A stretch of 64,000 nucleotides of DNA from Eledone cirrhosa. Taxonomy: Eukaryota; Mollusca; Cephalopoda; Octopoda; Eledonidae. Position numbers and translations under genes: made by a program. The notes beneath the pieces are model-generated. The model saw only the letters and a list, made by a program, of their open reading frames with translations. It was not told where the DNA came from and ran no database searches. Shown one piece after another: positions 31,526-41,245 of the stretch (positions are counted from its first letter, which is position 1; each line of letters begins with the position of its first letter). The stretch is taken from the NCBI GenBank assembly GCA_964016885.1, contig OZ024743.1, forward strand, positions 83,259,402-83,323,401. The letters run 5' to 3'.

Positions 31526-31876
31526 CCATGCTCAGTGTGTAGGAAAGGAGTAGGTATAAACTCCATTTTATGTCCCAAATGCAAAGTATGGGGGCATAAA
31601 AGATGTAGTGGGATCACAGGTAAGCTAACTAAGAACATAGATTTTATATGTGGCCGGTGCTCTGGTGCAATAAGTAGCAGCAAGTGCCCACAGAATATGA
31701 GCTCATTCCATTGCACAGATGGTTCTATAGAAATAGTGGACAGCTTCCGTTACCTGGGTGACAAAATCAGCAGTGGGGGAGGGTGCTCTGAAAGTACAGC
31801 TAGAGTCAGAACTGGATGGAAAAAGTTCAGAGAGCTTATACCACTATTAGCCGCTAAAGAGTTCTCCCTAAATTGA
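31526..31876 (+). pseudogene. LINE C-terminal frame with PHD-like finger
   Basis: Eight metal-ligand-like residues are spaced C-x2-C-x10-C-x2-C-x4-H-x2-C-x14-C-x2-C, with Phe two before the seventh ligand: the PHD (C4HC3) spacing. Key phrases are CSVCRKGVGINSILC and HKRCSGITGKL. RT-associated DSFRYLGDKISSGGG follows. The frame is closed upstream by one stop and downstream by TGA. The finger may bind histone tails or RNA in a live element; that is inference. Confidence 0.8.
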
Positions 31877-31889
31877 AAGGCAGGCTGTA

Positions 31890-32170
31890 TAATGCCTGCA
31901 TATGAACAGCAATGTTGCATGGCAGTGAGACCTGGGCATTGTGTGCAGAGGATATACGCAGACTGGAGAGGAACGAAGCTTGCATGCTCCGCTGGATGTG
32001 TAATAGTAATATACGTGAACGGCAAAGCATAAACGAGCTAAGGGAAAAATTAGAAATAAGAGGGATCAGATGTTGTTTACTCGAGAGAAGACTACGTTGG
32101 TATGGTCACGTGATGCGCATGAAAGACGACAGCTGTATAAAAAAGTGCAGGGCAATAAAAATAGACGGTA
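31890..32170 (+). pseudogene. LINE extreme C-terminal part
   Basis: Frame LHGSETWALCAEDIRRLERN, then RWYGHVMRMKDDSCIKKC, standard for the end of this class of LINE protein. The 28.1-28.65 kb copy shows the same region in reverse. Confidence 0.85.
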
Positions 32171-32668
32171 GCCTGGGACAACTTGATAAATTCCGACCTC
32201 ACACACTTACACCTCTCCAAGACAATGTCACTGGACCGAGACCTTTGGCGTTACACAGTAATAGAGAAGACCCGCCTTACCTAAGTACAAAGTGAAACCT
32301 ACTACAGTCAGTAGGCACCTCTAACAAAATACACCCCACCCCACTACCCCCACCCCATCCACACCACCCCTTTCAATGTAAAGTTATGTTGGTACCACAA
32401 CATCCAGCCCGAAACAAATGAGGTTGTGTAGGTGTCACGACAAAAAAACACACAGTCCACGCTGTAATGTGGCCGTGTAGGTAACACAGTAAAAACCTCC
32501 CAGTTCCACACTGTAAATGTGGTTGGTGTTAGGAAGGGCATCCAGCCGTAGAAAACCCGCCAGACAGTCCTATGCGAGCAAGACAACCACTCTTGCCTCA
32601 AGTGGGAAAACTCCCGTCCAAACTCATGCAAGCGTGGAATATGGACGTTAAACGATGATGATGATGAT

Positions 32669-34130
32669 GACAATACGAAGGTACTTGCTCCAACGTTGAG
32701 AGTCTGGATAGGCGCGAAGAGCGGCCTTTAATTGGCGGTGGAATCGTTCCACCATTCCGTTTGAAGCAGGGTGATAGGATGTGGTCCGAATCCGTTGAGC
32801 GCCAATGATCTTTGAGAGCTCAGAGAAAAGATGAGATTCAAATTGTCTACCATGGTCTGTGGTGACTGTAGTTGGTACCCCAAAGCGGGTAAGCCACCCT
32901 GATACCAGGGCACGCGCTACAGTCTCGGCAGTTATATCTTGTAAGGGGATGGCTTCAGGCCATCGTGAAAAACAATCAATACAGGTCAAGAGGTACGAAT
33001 ATCCACTGCTGAATGGCCAAGGTCCAACGATGTCAATGTGGATGTGTTGAAACCGAGCATCTGGAGTACTGAAAGTATCAAGTGGAGTCCAGATGTGTCT
33101 GTGGACTTTAGATTTTTGACACTGTGTGCAGGAACGGCACCAGACAGTAATTTCTCGCCTCATATTGGGCCAGAAAAATCTAGCCGTTATAAGCTTTACT
33201 GTGGCAGAAATTCCTGGGTGAGAAATGCTGTGCAAAGCAAGGAACACAATTCGACGGTGAGTCTCAGTATCAAATGGTCGTGGTGAATCCGTAGATACAT
33301 CACATAGAATCTGCTTGTCGGTGGTCGACAAGGGCAGATATTTGAAGATGTAAGTCGCAAATTCGGCAGAAAGAGTATCCAACGATTGGAGTGCAGGTTG
33401 GTCTGCAGCTAAATGACCTAAGTCGATCTCCTGGGATGACGAGATGGAGCTGATTGGCAAACGTGACAATGCGTCTGCAGTTATGTTATGCGAGCCAGCA
33501 ATGAGGTGGATATCATTTGTAAATTGCGAAATGTAGTCCAGGTGCCTTGTCTCTCTGAGCGAATATCTGTCAGCTTTAGCCCTCAAAGCGAAGGTCAGAG
33601 GTTTGTGGTCGGTTAAAACAGTAACATCCCTCCCCTCAAGAATATGAGAGAAATGTTTCACCGACAGATATATGGATAATAATTCCCGCCCAAACGTGCT
33701 GTAACGCGTTTCTGCTGGTTTCAGCTTCCTCGAGAAAAATGCTAAAGGTTGTTGGTTTCCAGCATTGAACTGCTGTAAAACTGCTCCCAGAGCGGTATCA
33801 GATGCATCATCACAAAGCGAAAGCTTGGCCTCTGGTACCGGGTGGGCTAGCAAAAATGAACTAGCGAGTGCTGTCTGGAAGTCTTGAAGCTGTCTTTGTG
33901 TCAAGGAAATATCCTCATTCTTCTTACGACGATTTTTCAAAATGTCAGTAAGGGAAGATAGCAAATTAGCACAATGAGGAATGAAACGCCTATAGAAATT
34001 GATAAGGCCTAAGAAGTGACACAACTGGTGAAGTGTAGTAGGCGGAGGTAAATCCTGTATGGCTTGAACTCGCTGAGGGAGCAGCCTAATAGCTTCGGCG
34101 TCGATGAGGTGGCCTAAAAAATTGCGAAAC
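32669..34130 (-). pseudogene. Ty3/gypsy Pol: RT end, RNase H, H2C2, integrase
   Basis: Long open frame. Order: RT thumb ([19 protein letters not shown]), RNase H ([26 protein letters not shown]), H-H-C-C zinc finger ([11 protein letters not shown]... [11 protein letters not shown]), integrase core with D ([10 protein letters not shown]), D ([10 protein letters not shown]) and E ([15 protein letters not shown]). All three catalytic acidic residues are present. N-terminal gag, protease and RT core are absent; about 34,130-34,336 looks unrelated. The 3' end is cut by a LINE after WSKYLR. Confidence 0.93.
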
Positions 34131-34934
34131 ATAGTCCAGGTGCGGATTGGAATTGGAAAAAATGTCTTTAGATAAAAATAACAGGTCCATTCATGTTGAC
34201 ATCTCTTGCAAAACTGTTGGTGCTGGCGTTGTGTGTAAGATTTATTTTTTAGAAAAGTGGATGATGGAGCATGTCTACCTGAAATGGAAAATAATATTTT
34301 GTAAAAAGATCTACACTTGAGCACATGCGTAAGCATGTGTGTGTGTATGTGTTATACATCTGTACGAAGCTAAGAAGAAATGTGTGTGTATATGTGAGTA
34401 AAAGTGTGTATGTGCATGTAAGTATGAAGCTATGAGCAAAAGTATGTTAATATAAGGGTGTGTATGTATACAGAGCAGTGAAGGGAAAAGTGGAGTGAGC
34501 ATATATAGTCGGCCTGTATTAGTTTGAAGAGAAGTCGTTAATGATCAAGAGAAAGTGATAGGAATCTAGGGGTGTGATAATGGACGGAGTATTAGAGAAA
34601 TTGGGGAGGTGAGTTGAGGGGAATAGGACCCAAGGCGGTGAATCAGACTTTGTTCAGTCCTGGTGCGCGAAGCCTGTGATCCATGATGTAAAAGGACACC
34701 CAGGACTGAAACATGTAGGGAAGAATGACCAGGAGAACAGAAATGACGGGCGACAGTGTATATATACTGTACATAGTGTATATACATAGTATATATGTTG
34801 TGATGTCACTGGTGCCAAGTTGTATCAGCCATTGCCTTTCCCATCATCATATATGCACAGTGTATATGTAATATATATAGTGTATAAGTAATGTATATAT
34901 AATATATATAGTGTATATAAATAGTATATATAAA
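34131..34934. other. No gene recognised
   Basis: 34,310-34,440 is TGTG/CATG-rich. 34,505-34,760 is a GA-rich unassigned segment that might be part of the gypsy element's missing side. 34,795-34,850 is a SINE type B tail piece. I see no LTR pair. Confidence 0.55.
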
Positions 34935-35135
34935 ATAGGCGCCACGGAAAATAGCACCCAGCACTCACTGTAAATGAGGTTAGTGTTAGGAAGGGCATCC
35001 AGCTGTAGAAATCAAGCCAGAATCAGTTCCCATATGAGCAATATATGGTCATCCGACCTGGCACTGCCAACAACAGGAGAACCCGTCTAACCCATGCTAG
35101 CATAGAAGGATGGACGTAAAACGGTGATGATGATG
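34935..35135 (+). mobile_element. LINE/SINE tail element
   Basis: Direct orientation: gttaggaagggcatccagc, cccatgctagcatagaagga, ending in GATGATGATGA, then directly into a SINE type B tail piece. Confidence 0.85.
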
Positions 35136-35462
35136 AGTTGTGTTATTACTGGTTTCAAGTTGTATCATCCATTACCTTTCTCTTGGACAACATCATATAT
35201 ACTGTACATAGTATATATATAATATATATAGGGTATATATACTGTGTATAGTGTATATATACTGTACATAGAGTATAGTTTTTAACTGGTTGAAATCCTT
35301 CATTCTCAGTTGAAGAGAGGTAGTCACGGTTCTCGGACAGCATTCTTCACTGTATGAGATGTCATCTGGTGTACCACAGAGATCTGTTCTTGGACCCCTT
35401 TTGTTTGTTGCATATGTAGTGGATAAATGTATTCTTTTGTGGATGAATGATAAAAAAGAATA

Positions 35463-35582
35463 ATTGTTTCTACTTTTTGGCACAAGGCCAGCAATTACCC
35501 AGTGCATTACTGGTACTTTATTTTATCGACCCCGTAAGGATGAAAGGCAAAGTTAACCTCGGCGGGATTTGAACTCAGATCA
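35463..35582 (-). mobile_element. SINE type A, truncated, inside the split LINE
   Basis: 3' end and body only (ttgtttctac...ggcacaaggcc to gggatttgaactcagatc). It is part of the DNA separating RT motifs B and C. Confidence 0.88.
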
Positions 35583-36289
35583 TAAAAAAGAATAATGCCA
35601 GAATTGTGATGTTGACAATGCTTATTTTACAATAACAATATTTACTTGTTGCTACATTGAATATCGAGTAATAAAAATTGTGACAGGAATTATCACTACA
35701 TCAATTTGCTGACTAGCTACTTCGAGCTAACGTGTATGTATGTATGTATCAATACAACAATACAATAGAAGTGATTCAACAAGAAGATAAAAGAATAGAT
35801 AAAACACAGAAGTAAACAGTATAATGAAACCTACTGAGTGTGTGTGTATCCTTAGTATTTGTTATTTTGTTATTCCTCTCAAGGACTGGTGCTTCGTTCT
35901 CTCTTGTCTGAGAGATAGAGTAAAAGGTCCGTAGATGTCAGTAGAAGTCTGCAGACCCCAAGAGGTCTGTAGAACGTGAATGTTTCACATCGTTATTCTC
36001 TCAAGGGCTGCTGCTTCATGGTCTGGCTGCTGGATTCCTTTTGTACTTGTATTTATAATAACCCTATAGCTAGAAGGATATGTATACAGGATTGATTTGA
36101 GTAGCCATGTGTGTTTCATCTATCATGAAGCTGGGGTCACAGGTCAAGTGGTATGTACTTTTATCATTGTTGTCTCTTGACAGGACAATGGTGGGAAACT
36201 CCCTACGATAGGTGGTCCCAGATGCGAGAACTCTTAGATTCGGTTTCGAATCTTTGCCGGATAATTTATAGGAGAATTCCATTACACAT
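35583..36289. other. Unassigned DNA inside the split LINE
   Basis: Contains tgtatgtatgtatgtat and a GA/GT-rich stretch. No frame, no known repeat. Together with the SINE it accounts for the interruption of the LINE. Confidence 0.6.
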
Positions 36290-36614
36290 ATATTAATGAC
36301 ATAGATGCCAACTTAAAGAATGTCACAGTACTAAAATATGCAGATGACATCAAGCTGTCCCTTGAGATAAAAAGTACAGATCCTGAACACTTTAGATCTT
36401 TCCAGCAATCAGATCTTGATACAATGCAGCAATAGATCACAGACTGGCAACTGAAGATGGCTGTGTACAAATTTACCACCATGCATTTATCTATCTATTT
36501 AAAGCTGTATATAGCTATGGTGTGACCACACTTAGAATTTGCATCACCAGTCTGAAACCGCTATCTTGCTCAGAACATTGACCTCCTGGAAATTGTTCAG
36601 GGACGAGCAACCAA

Positions 36615-37055
36615 GTGAATACCCTCCATCTACCATACTCTGAACACCTTGCTTCCCTGGGCATGGATACATTGAAGCTCCGACGTCTTAAAACTGACTT
36701 GGTAAACACCCACAAAATTATTAACCATCTTTCCAACAACAATCCTGAGCACCTTTTTGAGTTCCATGTGTCTAACACACGTGGACATGCCTACAAAGTC
36801 AGAAAACAGCACAGCTCCTATGACTTTCAGAAACATTTGTTCATGCCCAGAGTTGCTGAAGCATGGAACAAACTACCTGCATCAGTTGTTAACTGTTGGG
36901 ACACTGCATCCTTTGAAACTTCCATACTTCCTGAAATTCACCAACACTACACCTGGTATCCCCCCTCCACACACACACATGTATATCATGACTCATACAC
37001 TGTTTACTTTCCTGACATTTATACATTATTCTATGTACTATACATGCACCTTTGA
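36615..37055 (+). pseudogene. LINE C-terminal fragment
   Basis: Frame of about 146 residues matching the CR1-type C-terminus (HLASLGMDTLKLRRLKTDLV, HVSNTRGHAYKVRKQHSS, AWNKLPASVVNCWDTASF). The initiating Met is internal to the ancestral protein. Confidence 0.85.
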
Positions 37056-37329
37056 TGAGTTGTAGTGCACCTGAGCACTGTACACAATAATTTCATTCAT
37101 TAACCAGGAATAAAATTATTCTTGAGATATTATTCACTTTGAACCTGTACTTTCTCTATTTCTTGTTCGGGCCTGGTCTATCTATCTATATATATCATCA
37201 TCAGCATCGTTTAACTTCTATCTTCCACGCTAGCATGGGTTAGATGGGAATTGTCCCACTTGAGGCAAGATTGGTCGGATGACCGTGTCTCGCTTGTATA
37301 GGAGTATTTTTGACAGCTGGATGCCCTTC

Positions 37330-37788
37330 CTAACACCAACCACATTTACGGTTGGACTGGGAACTTTTTACCGTGTCACATTTCGGATATTTTATAGAAT
37401 TTATGCCAGTTCCTTTTCTGCATATCGAACATGGCCATTTCCCTGATAGATTCAGAGTATTGTCCTCTCTTCTACTTATCAACACTTTTGTCTTAGCTAG
37501 GTTCACTCTCAGTCCTCTTGATTCCAACTGCTGTTTCCATAGCCAGAATTTATTCTCTAGCTCCTCTACTGATTCTGCTATAAGAACCAGATCATCAGCA
37601 TAGAGAAGTTCCCATGGACAGCCAGTCTTAAACTCCTCTGTTATGGCTTGGAGGACTATAATGAACAAGAGTGGGCTGAGGACCAAACCCTGATGAACAC
37701 CTACTTGTATCTGGAATTCCTCACTAAACTCCATACCTACTCTCACTTTACTGACAACACCCCTGTACAAATCTTGCACTGTCCTCAC
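37330..37788 (-). pseudogene. LINE RT motifs B-C frame
   Basis: 152-residue frame beginning in the RT palm: VRVGMEFSEEFQIQVGVHQG, then LLYADDLVLIAESVEELENK. A frameshift near 37,800 separates it from the motif A part (37,835-38,050). The catalytic YADD is intact. Confidence 0.88.
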
Positions 37789-37834
37789 AAGCCATTCCTA
37801 CACCTAGTTTCCTTAGGGACCACCAGATGCCAGA

Positions 37835-38050
37835 TCAGGGTACCCTATCAAAGGCCTTCTCTAGGTCAACAAAAGTTAAGTATAGTGGCTTATTCTTCTC
37901 TAAGAACCTCTTTTGTAATTGTCTCACCAAGAAGAGGCCATCTGTTGTACTTTTCCCAGGCATAAAACCAAACTGCATCTCATCTAGTTTGACCCTTTCT
38001 CTAATTAGTTGCGCTAATATTCTCTCTGCCACTTTCATAACCTGATCCAT
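37835..38050 (-). pseudogene. LINE RT motif A frame
   Basis: 71 residues: MKVAERILAQLIRERVKLDE, GFMPGKSTTDGLFLVRQL and TFVDLEKAFDRVP (motif A). It links to the previous entry through a frameshift. Confidence 0.88.
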
Positions 38051-38089
38051 CAGCTTTATGCCCCTATAAATGCTCCTCTCCAGGGTTCT

Positions 38090-38165
38090 TATATATTTTA
38101 TATATATTTATCCTTATCGAGCCCTCTTTGGATTTAAGTCTTCAAATTTATTATTCTTACTATAT
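38090..38165 (-). repeat. Dispersed repeat, family X (reverse)
   Basis: Reverse complement of the 5' half of the family at 776-910 and 5,334 (ccttatcgagccctctttgg). Confidence 0.75.
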
Positions 38166-38310
38166 ATATATATACACACGCTCATCCACACACTCACACA
38201 TATATATAAATATATGTGTGTATAGTACAATTTCCTTCTTATATATGTATTAATATATATGTATATATATATATGTGTGTGTGTGTATATATATGTATTA
38301 ATATATAAAT

Positions 38311-38640
38311 GGAGGCACATGGCTTAGTGGTTAGAGCATTGGCCTTGCAATCGAAAGGTTGTGAGTTCATATCTCAGACCGGGTGATGTGTTGTTTCCTT
38401 GAGCAAGATACTTTATTTCACATTGCTCCAGTTTACTCAGCTGTAGAAATGAGATGATAGGACTGGGGTCCCTATCATTCCACTGCAAAGTGGTCGTAGA
38501 GGTGCCACGGCATAAAGCACCCAGCCCACACTGTAAATGAGGTTGGTGTTAGGAAGAGCATCCAGCTGTAGAAATCAAGCCAGAATCAGTTCTCGTCCCA
38601 CCCTTGCAAGCAGGGAAAAGCGAACGTATGATGATGATGT
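38311..38640 (+). mobile_element. Chimeric SINE: tRNA-like head plus LINE tail
   Basis: 38,311-38,455 is SINE type B (ggcttagtggttagagcatt, gttgtgagttcatatctc). It passes within about 20 bp into the LINE tail family (gtggtcgtagaggtgccacg, gttaggaagagcatccagc) and ends in GATGATGAT. A tRNA-derived head joined to a LINE 3' end is the usual plan of a SINE mobilised by that LINE. Confidence 0.7.
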
Positions 38641-38674
38641 ATGTATATATATATATATATATATATATGCACCT

Positions 38675-38785
38675 CCATAGATGTGTGTATAACTCAGTAG
38701 ATGTGTATGTAACTCAGTAGATGTGTGTATGACTAGTAGATGTGTGTGTAACTCAGTAGATGTGTATAACTCAGATGTGTATGTA
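38675..38785. repeat. Inverted piece of the acatctactg minisatellite
   Basis: Units aactcagtagatgtgtatgt repeated about five times, the reverse complement of the arrays at 11.4 and 53.7 kb. Confidence 0.85.
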
Positions 38786-38789
38786 ATGC

Positions 38790-38965
38790 AAATAATCGTC
38801 CCCCACCCTTGCTTTGGTCTCAAATAATCATCCCCCACCCTTGCTTTGGTCTCAAATAATCATCCCCCAACCTTGCTTTGGTCTCAAATAATCATCCCCC
38901 AACCTTGCTTTGGTCTCAAATAATCGTACCCTACCCTCGCTTTCATCTCAAATAATTTTCCCCCA
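38790..38965. repeat. 33-bp minisatellite
   Basis: About five units of tcatcccccaccttgctttg preceded by gtctcaaataa, with increasing divergence to the right. Confidence 0.9.
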
Positions 38966-39294
38966 CCCTCACTTATTTATTTTTCAGATTTTTTACACCG
39001 CCACCCTGCTCTTGATTCACCCCACCCTCTGTTTATTCAATTTTTCTTATCTCTTGTGAAATATTATTCTATGTGGTCGCATTCCTGCGATAATATTCTT
39101 TAGACATTAAAAAACATTATACATGACATAAAAAATAAATTACTAGAAATCCCATATGTTATAAAATAAATAAGATGGGTTGGGGTCTTATTATGTAAAC
39201 TAAATGACTAATTCTGGTTTTCAATCTGCCGTGAAGTTTTACCGATTTACCACACACCCAACGCTTCTTTCTGTGTTGATGTATTTAATTTAAC
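38966..39294. other. No gene recognised
   Basis: Pyrimidine-rich then AT-rich sequence with no frame of interest. Confidence 0.6.
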
Positions 39295-39840
39295 AAAAAG
39301 TGCCTAGCCCACTATGTAAAGTGGTCATGTAGGTGTCATGACAAAAAGCACCTAGCCCTCACTGTAAATTGATCTTGTAGGTGTCACAACAAAAAACAAC
39401 CCAGTCCACACTGTAAAGTGGTCGTGTAGGTGTCATGACAAAAGCATCCAGCCTCACTGTAAAGTGGTTGTGTACGTGTCACTACAATAAGCGCTCAGTC
39501 CACTATATAAAGTGGTCATGTAGGTGCCATGTCAAAAAACACCCAGCCCTCATCATGTAGGTGTCAGAACAAAAAGCACCCAATCCACATTGTAAAGTGG
39601 TCATGTAGGTGTCATGGTAGAAACACTCAGCCCACATTGTAAAGTGGTCGTGTAGGAGTCACAGCAAAAAGCACCCAGCATACTGTAAATATGGTTGGCT
39701 TTAGGAAGGGCATCCCTCCGTGTAAACAAAGTCAAACAGTTCTGTATGAGCAAAAGATGGTCACCTAACCCAACTTGCTTCAAATGGGACAACCCATCAA
39801 ACCCATGCTACCGTGGAAAATGACCGTTAAATGATAACGA
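39295..39840 (+). mobile_element. LINE/SINE tail element with expanded internal repeat
   Basis: The ordinary 3' half (gctttaggaagggcatccct to gaccgttaaatgataacga) is preceded by about eight tandem units of 45-50 bp (gtcatgtaggtgtcatgac, aaagcacccagcc). Ordinary copies have two or three such units, so the VNTR lies within the tail. Confidence 0.85.
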
Positions 39841-40314
39841 TATATGTATGTATATGTATATGAATTTTTTTTTTCTTTTACACCTGGGAGTGAAAGGCCC
39901 CCAGTTGTGGTCACAACACCTTTCAAGTAGAGGGAATCTCTGAAAGAAAACCTGCGGCCTCAGAAGCATCAGATGATGTTGACCAGTTTTCCTTTTCGGG
40001 TACTGTTTTTGATGTTCAGAGAGTGGGATTGGTTGAGTGCAAGGTCATTCCTCACTTAAAAAACCTTCAAAACACAGGCATTGCTTGTTCAGGATATGTT
40101 ACAGGTTCGTGTGGCTGGCCTTAGCCTAAAGTTGCACCATTTCCTGTAATCTGACAAGTGATTGCAATAGCAGATTTGCAGCCATCACACACACACATAT
40201 ATATATATATGTATGTATACACATATGTATATATTTGTATATATATGTATATATCCTCATCTTCATTGTAGACACTCATAATAGAAACTGGTACAGGGTA
40301 GAGAGCTCTTAAGT
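39841..40314. other. No gene recognised
   Basis: TATG microsatellite at both ends and an unassigned middle part (39,880-40,150). No repeat seen elsewhere in the window. Confidence 0.55.
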
Positions 40315-40640
40315 CCAGTAAAATAACCTCTCTAGTGCCATGAACAATACATCCAGTCCTTGCTGTAAAGGGGTTGATGAGAGGAAGGACATCCAACCAG
40401 AAAAGAAGAAAAAACGCCAAAATTATGGAAAGCCCTGCAAATAAAATTCCCACTAATTGTGTCTACAGGACTAACACAAGTCCTGTTGGTGGGGTGCCTA
40501 GGGTAGCCATGTGTGAGTATCCTTTGACTGTTATCAAGCAATCGCTCAGCATTTTTCCCTTCCAGGTAGAAAGAACTGTTACTCAAGGAACTGTCAAGTT
40601 ACACATCTCAGGTCTCAGACAATTACCATGTTAGAATGTC
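40315..40640 (+). mobile_element. Diverged tail-type repeat
   Basis: The phrase ggaaggacatccaaccagaa recalls the tail landmark ggaagggcatccagccgtag; the remainder (gtgtctacaggactaacac) differs. Possibly a related SINE/LINE subfamily. Confidence 0.5.
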
Positions 40641-40847
40641 ATATAAGAATGAAGTTCCTGGGTAAAGACTATAGGGCAGACCTCCCAAGAGTTAGAAGGA
40701 TAACATTTACAGAGCTTGCTGGAATACCACTACTTACATTGGAGAGAATAACTCTGGACAGGAAAGTTGATATCTACAGATTATCAATATAGAAATATAA
40801 ATTTCCAATGTTAAATCTATCTCTGTTTCTAAAGTATTCTCTATTAT
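40641..40847 (+). other. Short unassigned frame
   Basis: 40,651-40,785 is open and reads MKFLGKDYRADLPRVRRITF then TELAGIPLLTLERITL. It looks coding-like and could be a transposon or LINE fragment; I do not recognise it. Confidence 0.3.
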
Positions 40848-40873
40848 CTCATACTGTTTCTTTCTTATTTCAG
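40848..40873 (+). promoter_or_regulatory. Splice acceptor upstream of the zinc-finger gene
   Basis: A strong polypyrimidine tract ending tttcttatttcag, 372 bp before the ATG. It suggests an intron in the 5' UTR and a transcript whose last exon holds the whole coding region, the usual layout of octopus-type finger genes (from memory). The first exon was not found. Confidence 0.5.
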
Positions 40874-41245
40874 AATATCGGATGACATTGGAATATATTT
40901 ACTTTTTAATCTTGAATACATCCCCTCTATTATCATCATTTCAAGACTAAAGATTTTCATACAGAACTCATATAACACTGTTTATATAAATCTATAGCAG
41001 AATTACTGTGAAATATTTCCTCAGAACTGTTTCTTGGAAAAATATCATTTCGTCACCATCTGAAATATTTACAAGATGATTTTGAATCTTAACTAAACTT
41101 GGATCAGAAAGAAGTTTGCATCATCTTCAGATCTTGACTGAGGTCACAGTTGGGGGAAATATAGTAGAAGAAATATCTTCAGGAATATAATATATAAAAT
41201 AAGACAAGAATAACATCTGTAAATTTTGGCAAGGGAAGAAGAAAC

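Larger units (their letters stand above)
31350..32668 (+). mobile_element. LINE with PHD-type finger and (GATGAT)n tail, nested in gypsy pol
   Basis: It begins at RT motif C (LLYADDLTLIAESM) and so is 5'-truncated. Then follow an AKLEKKFQTWKHGLESKGLK region, a stop, a C4HC3 finger (31,529-31,662), DSFRYLGDKISSGGGCSES, TWALCAEDIRRLERNEACM and RRLRWYGHVMRMKDDS, and a 3' UTR of about 420 bp with the tail-family landmarks ending in (GATGAT)n. Insertion splits the gypsy integrase between KYLR and LLGIRSS. Confidence 0.9.
35275..37060 (+). mobile_element. CR1-like LINE split by a 0.87 kb insertion
   Basis: RT motif B (SSGVPQRSVLGPLLFVAY) ends at about 35,418. The next residues (INDIDANLKNVTVL, then motif C KYADDIKLSL) resume at about 36,290. 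Between them lie a SINE fragment and unassigned DNA. C-terminal phrases follow: YLAQNIDLLEIVQ, then LPYSEHLASLGMDTLKLRRL and HSSYDFQKHLFMPRVAEAWN. Stops and a frameshift near 36,610 show it is dead. Confidence 0.85.
37195..38075 (-). mobile_element. LINE (PHD-type) copy with internal deletion
   Basis: Minus strand: RT core (DEMQFGFMPGKSTTDGLF, YLTFVDLEKAFDRVP), motif B (VGVHQGLVLSPLLFIIV), motif C (WELLYADDLVLIAES), thumb, the first half of the finger (CSICRKGTGINSI, third Cys replaced by Tyr). Then a jump to the 3' tail (37,195-37,380) ending in ATC repeats. Same family as 31,350-32,668, here with the RT core preserved. Confidence 0.88.
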
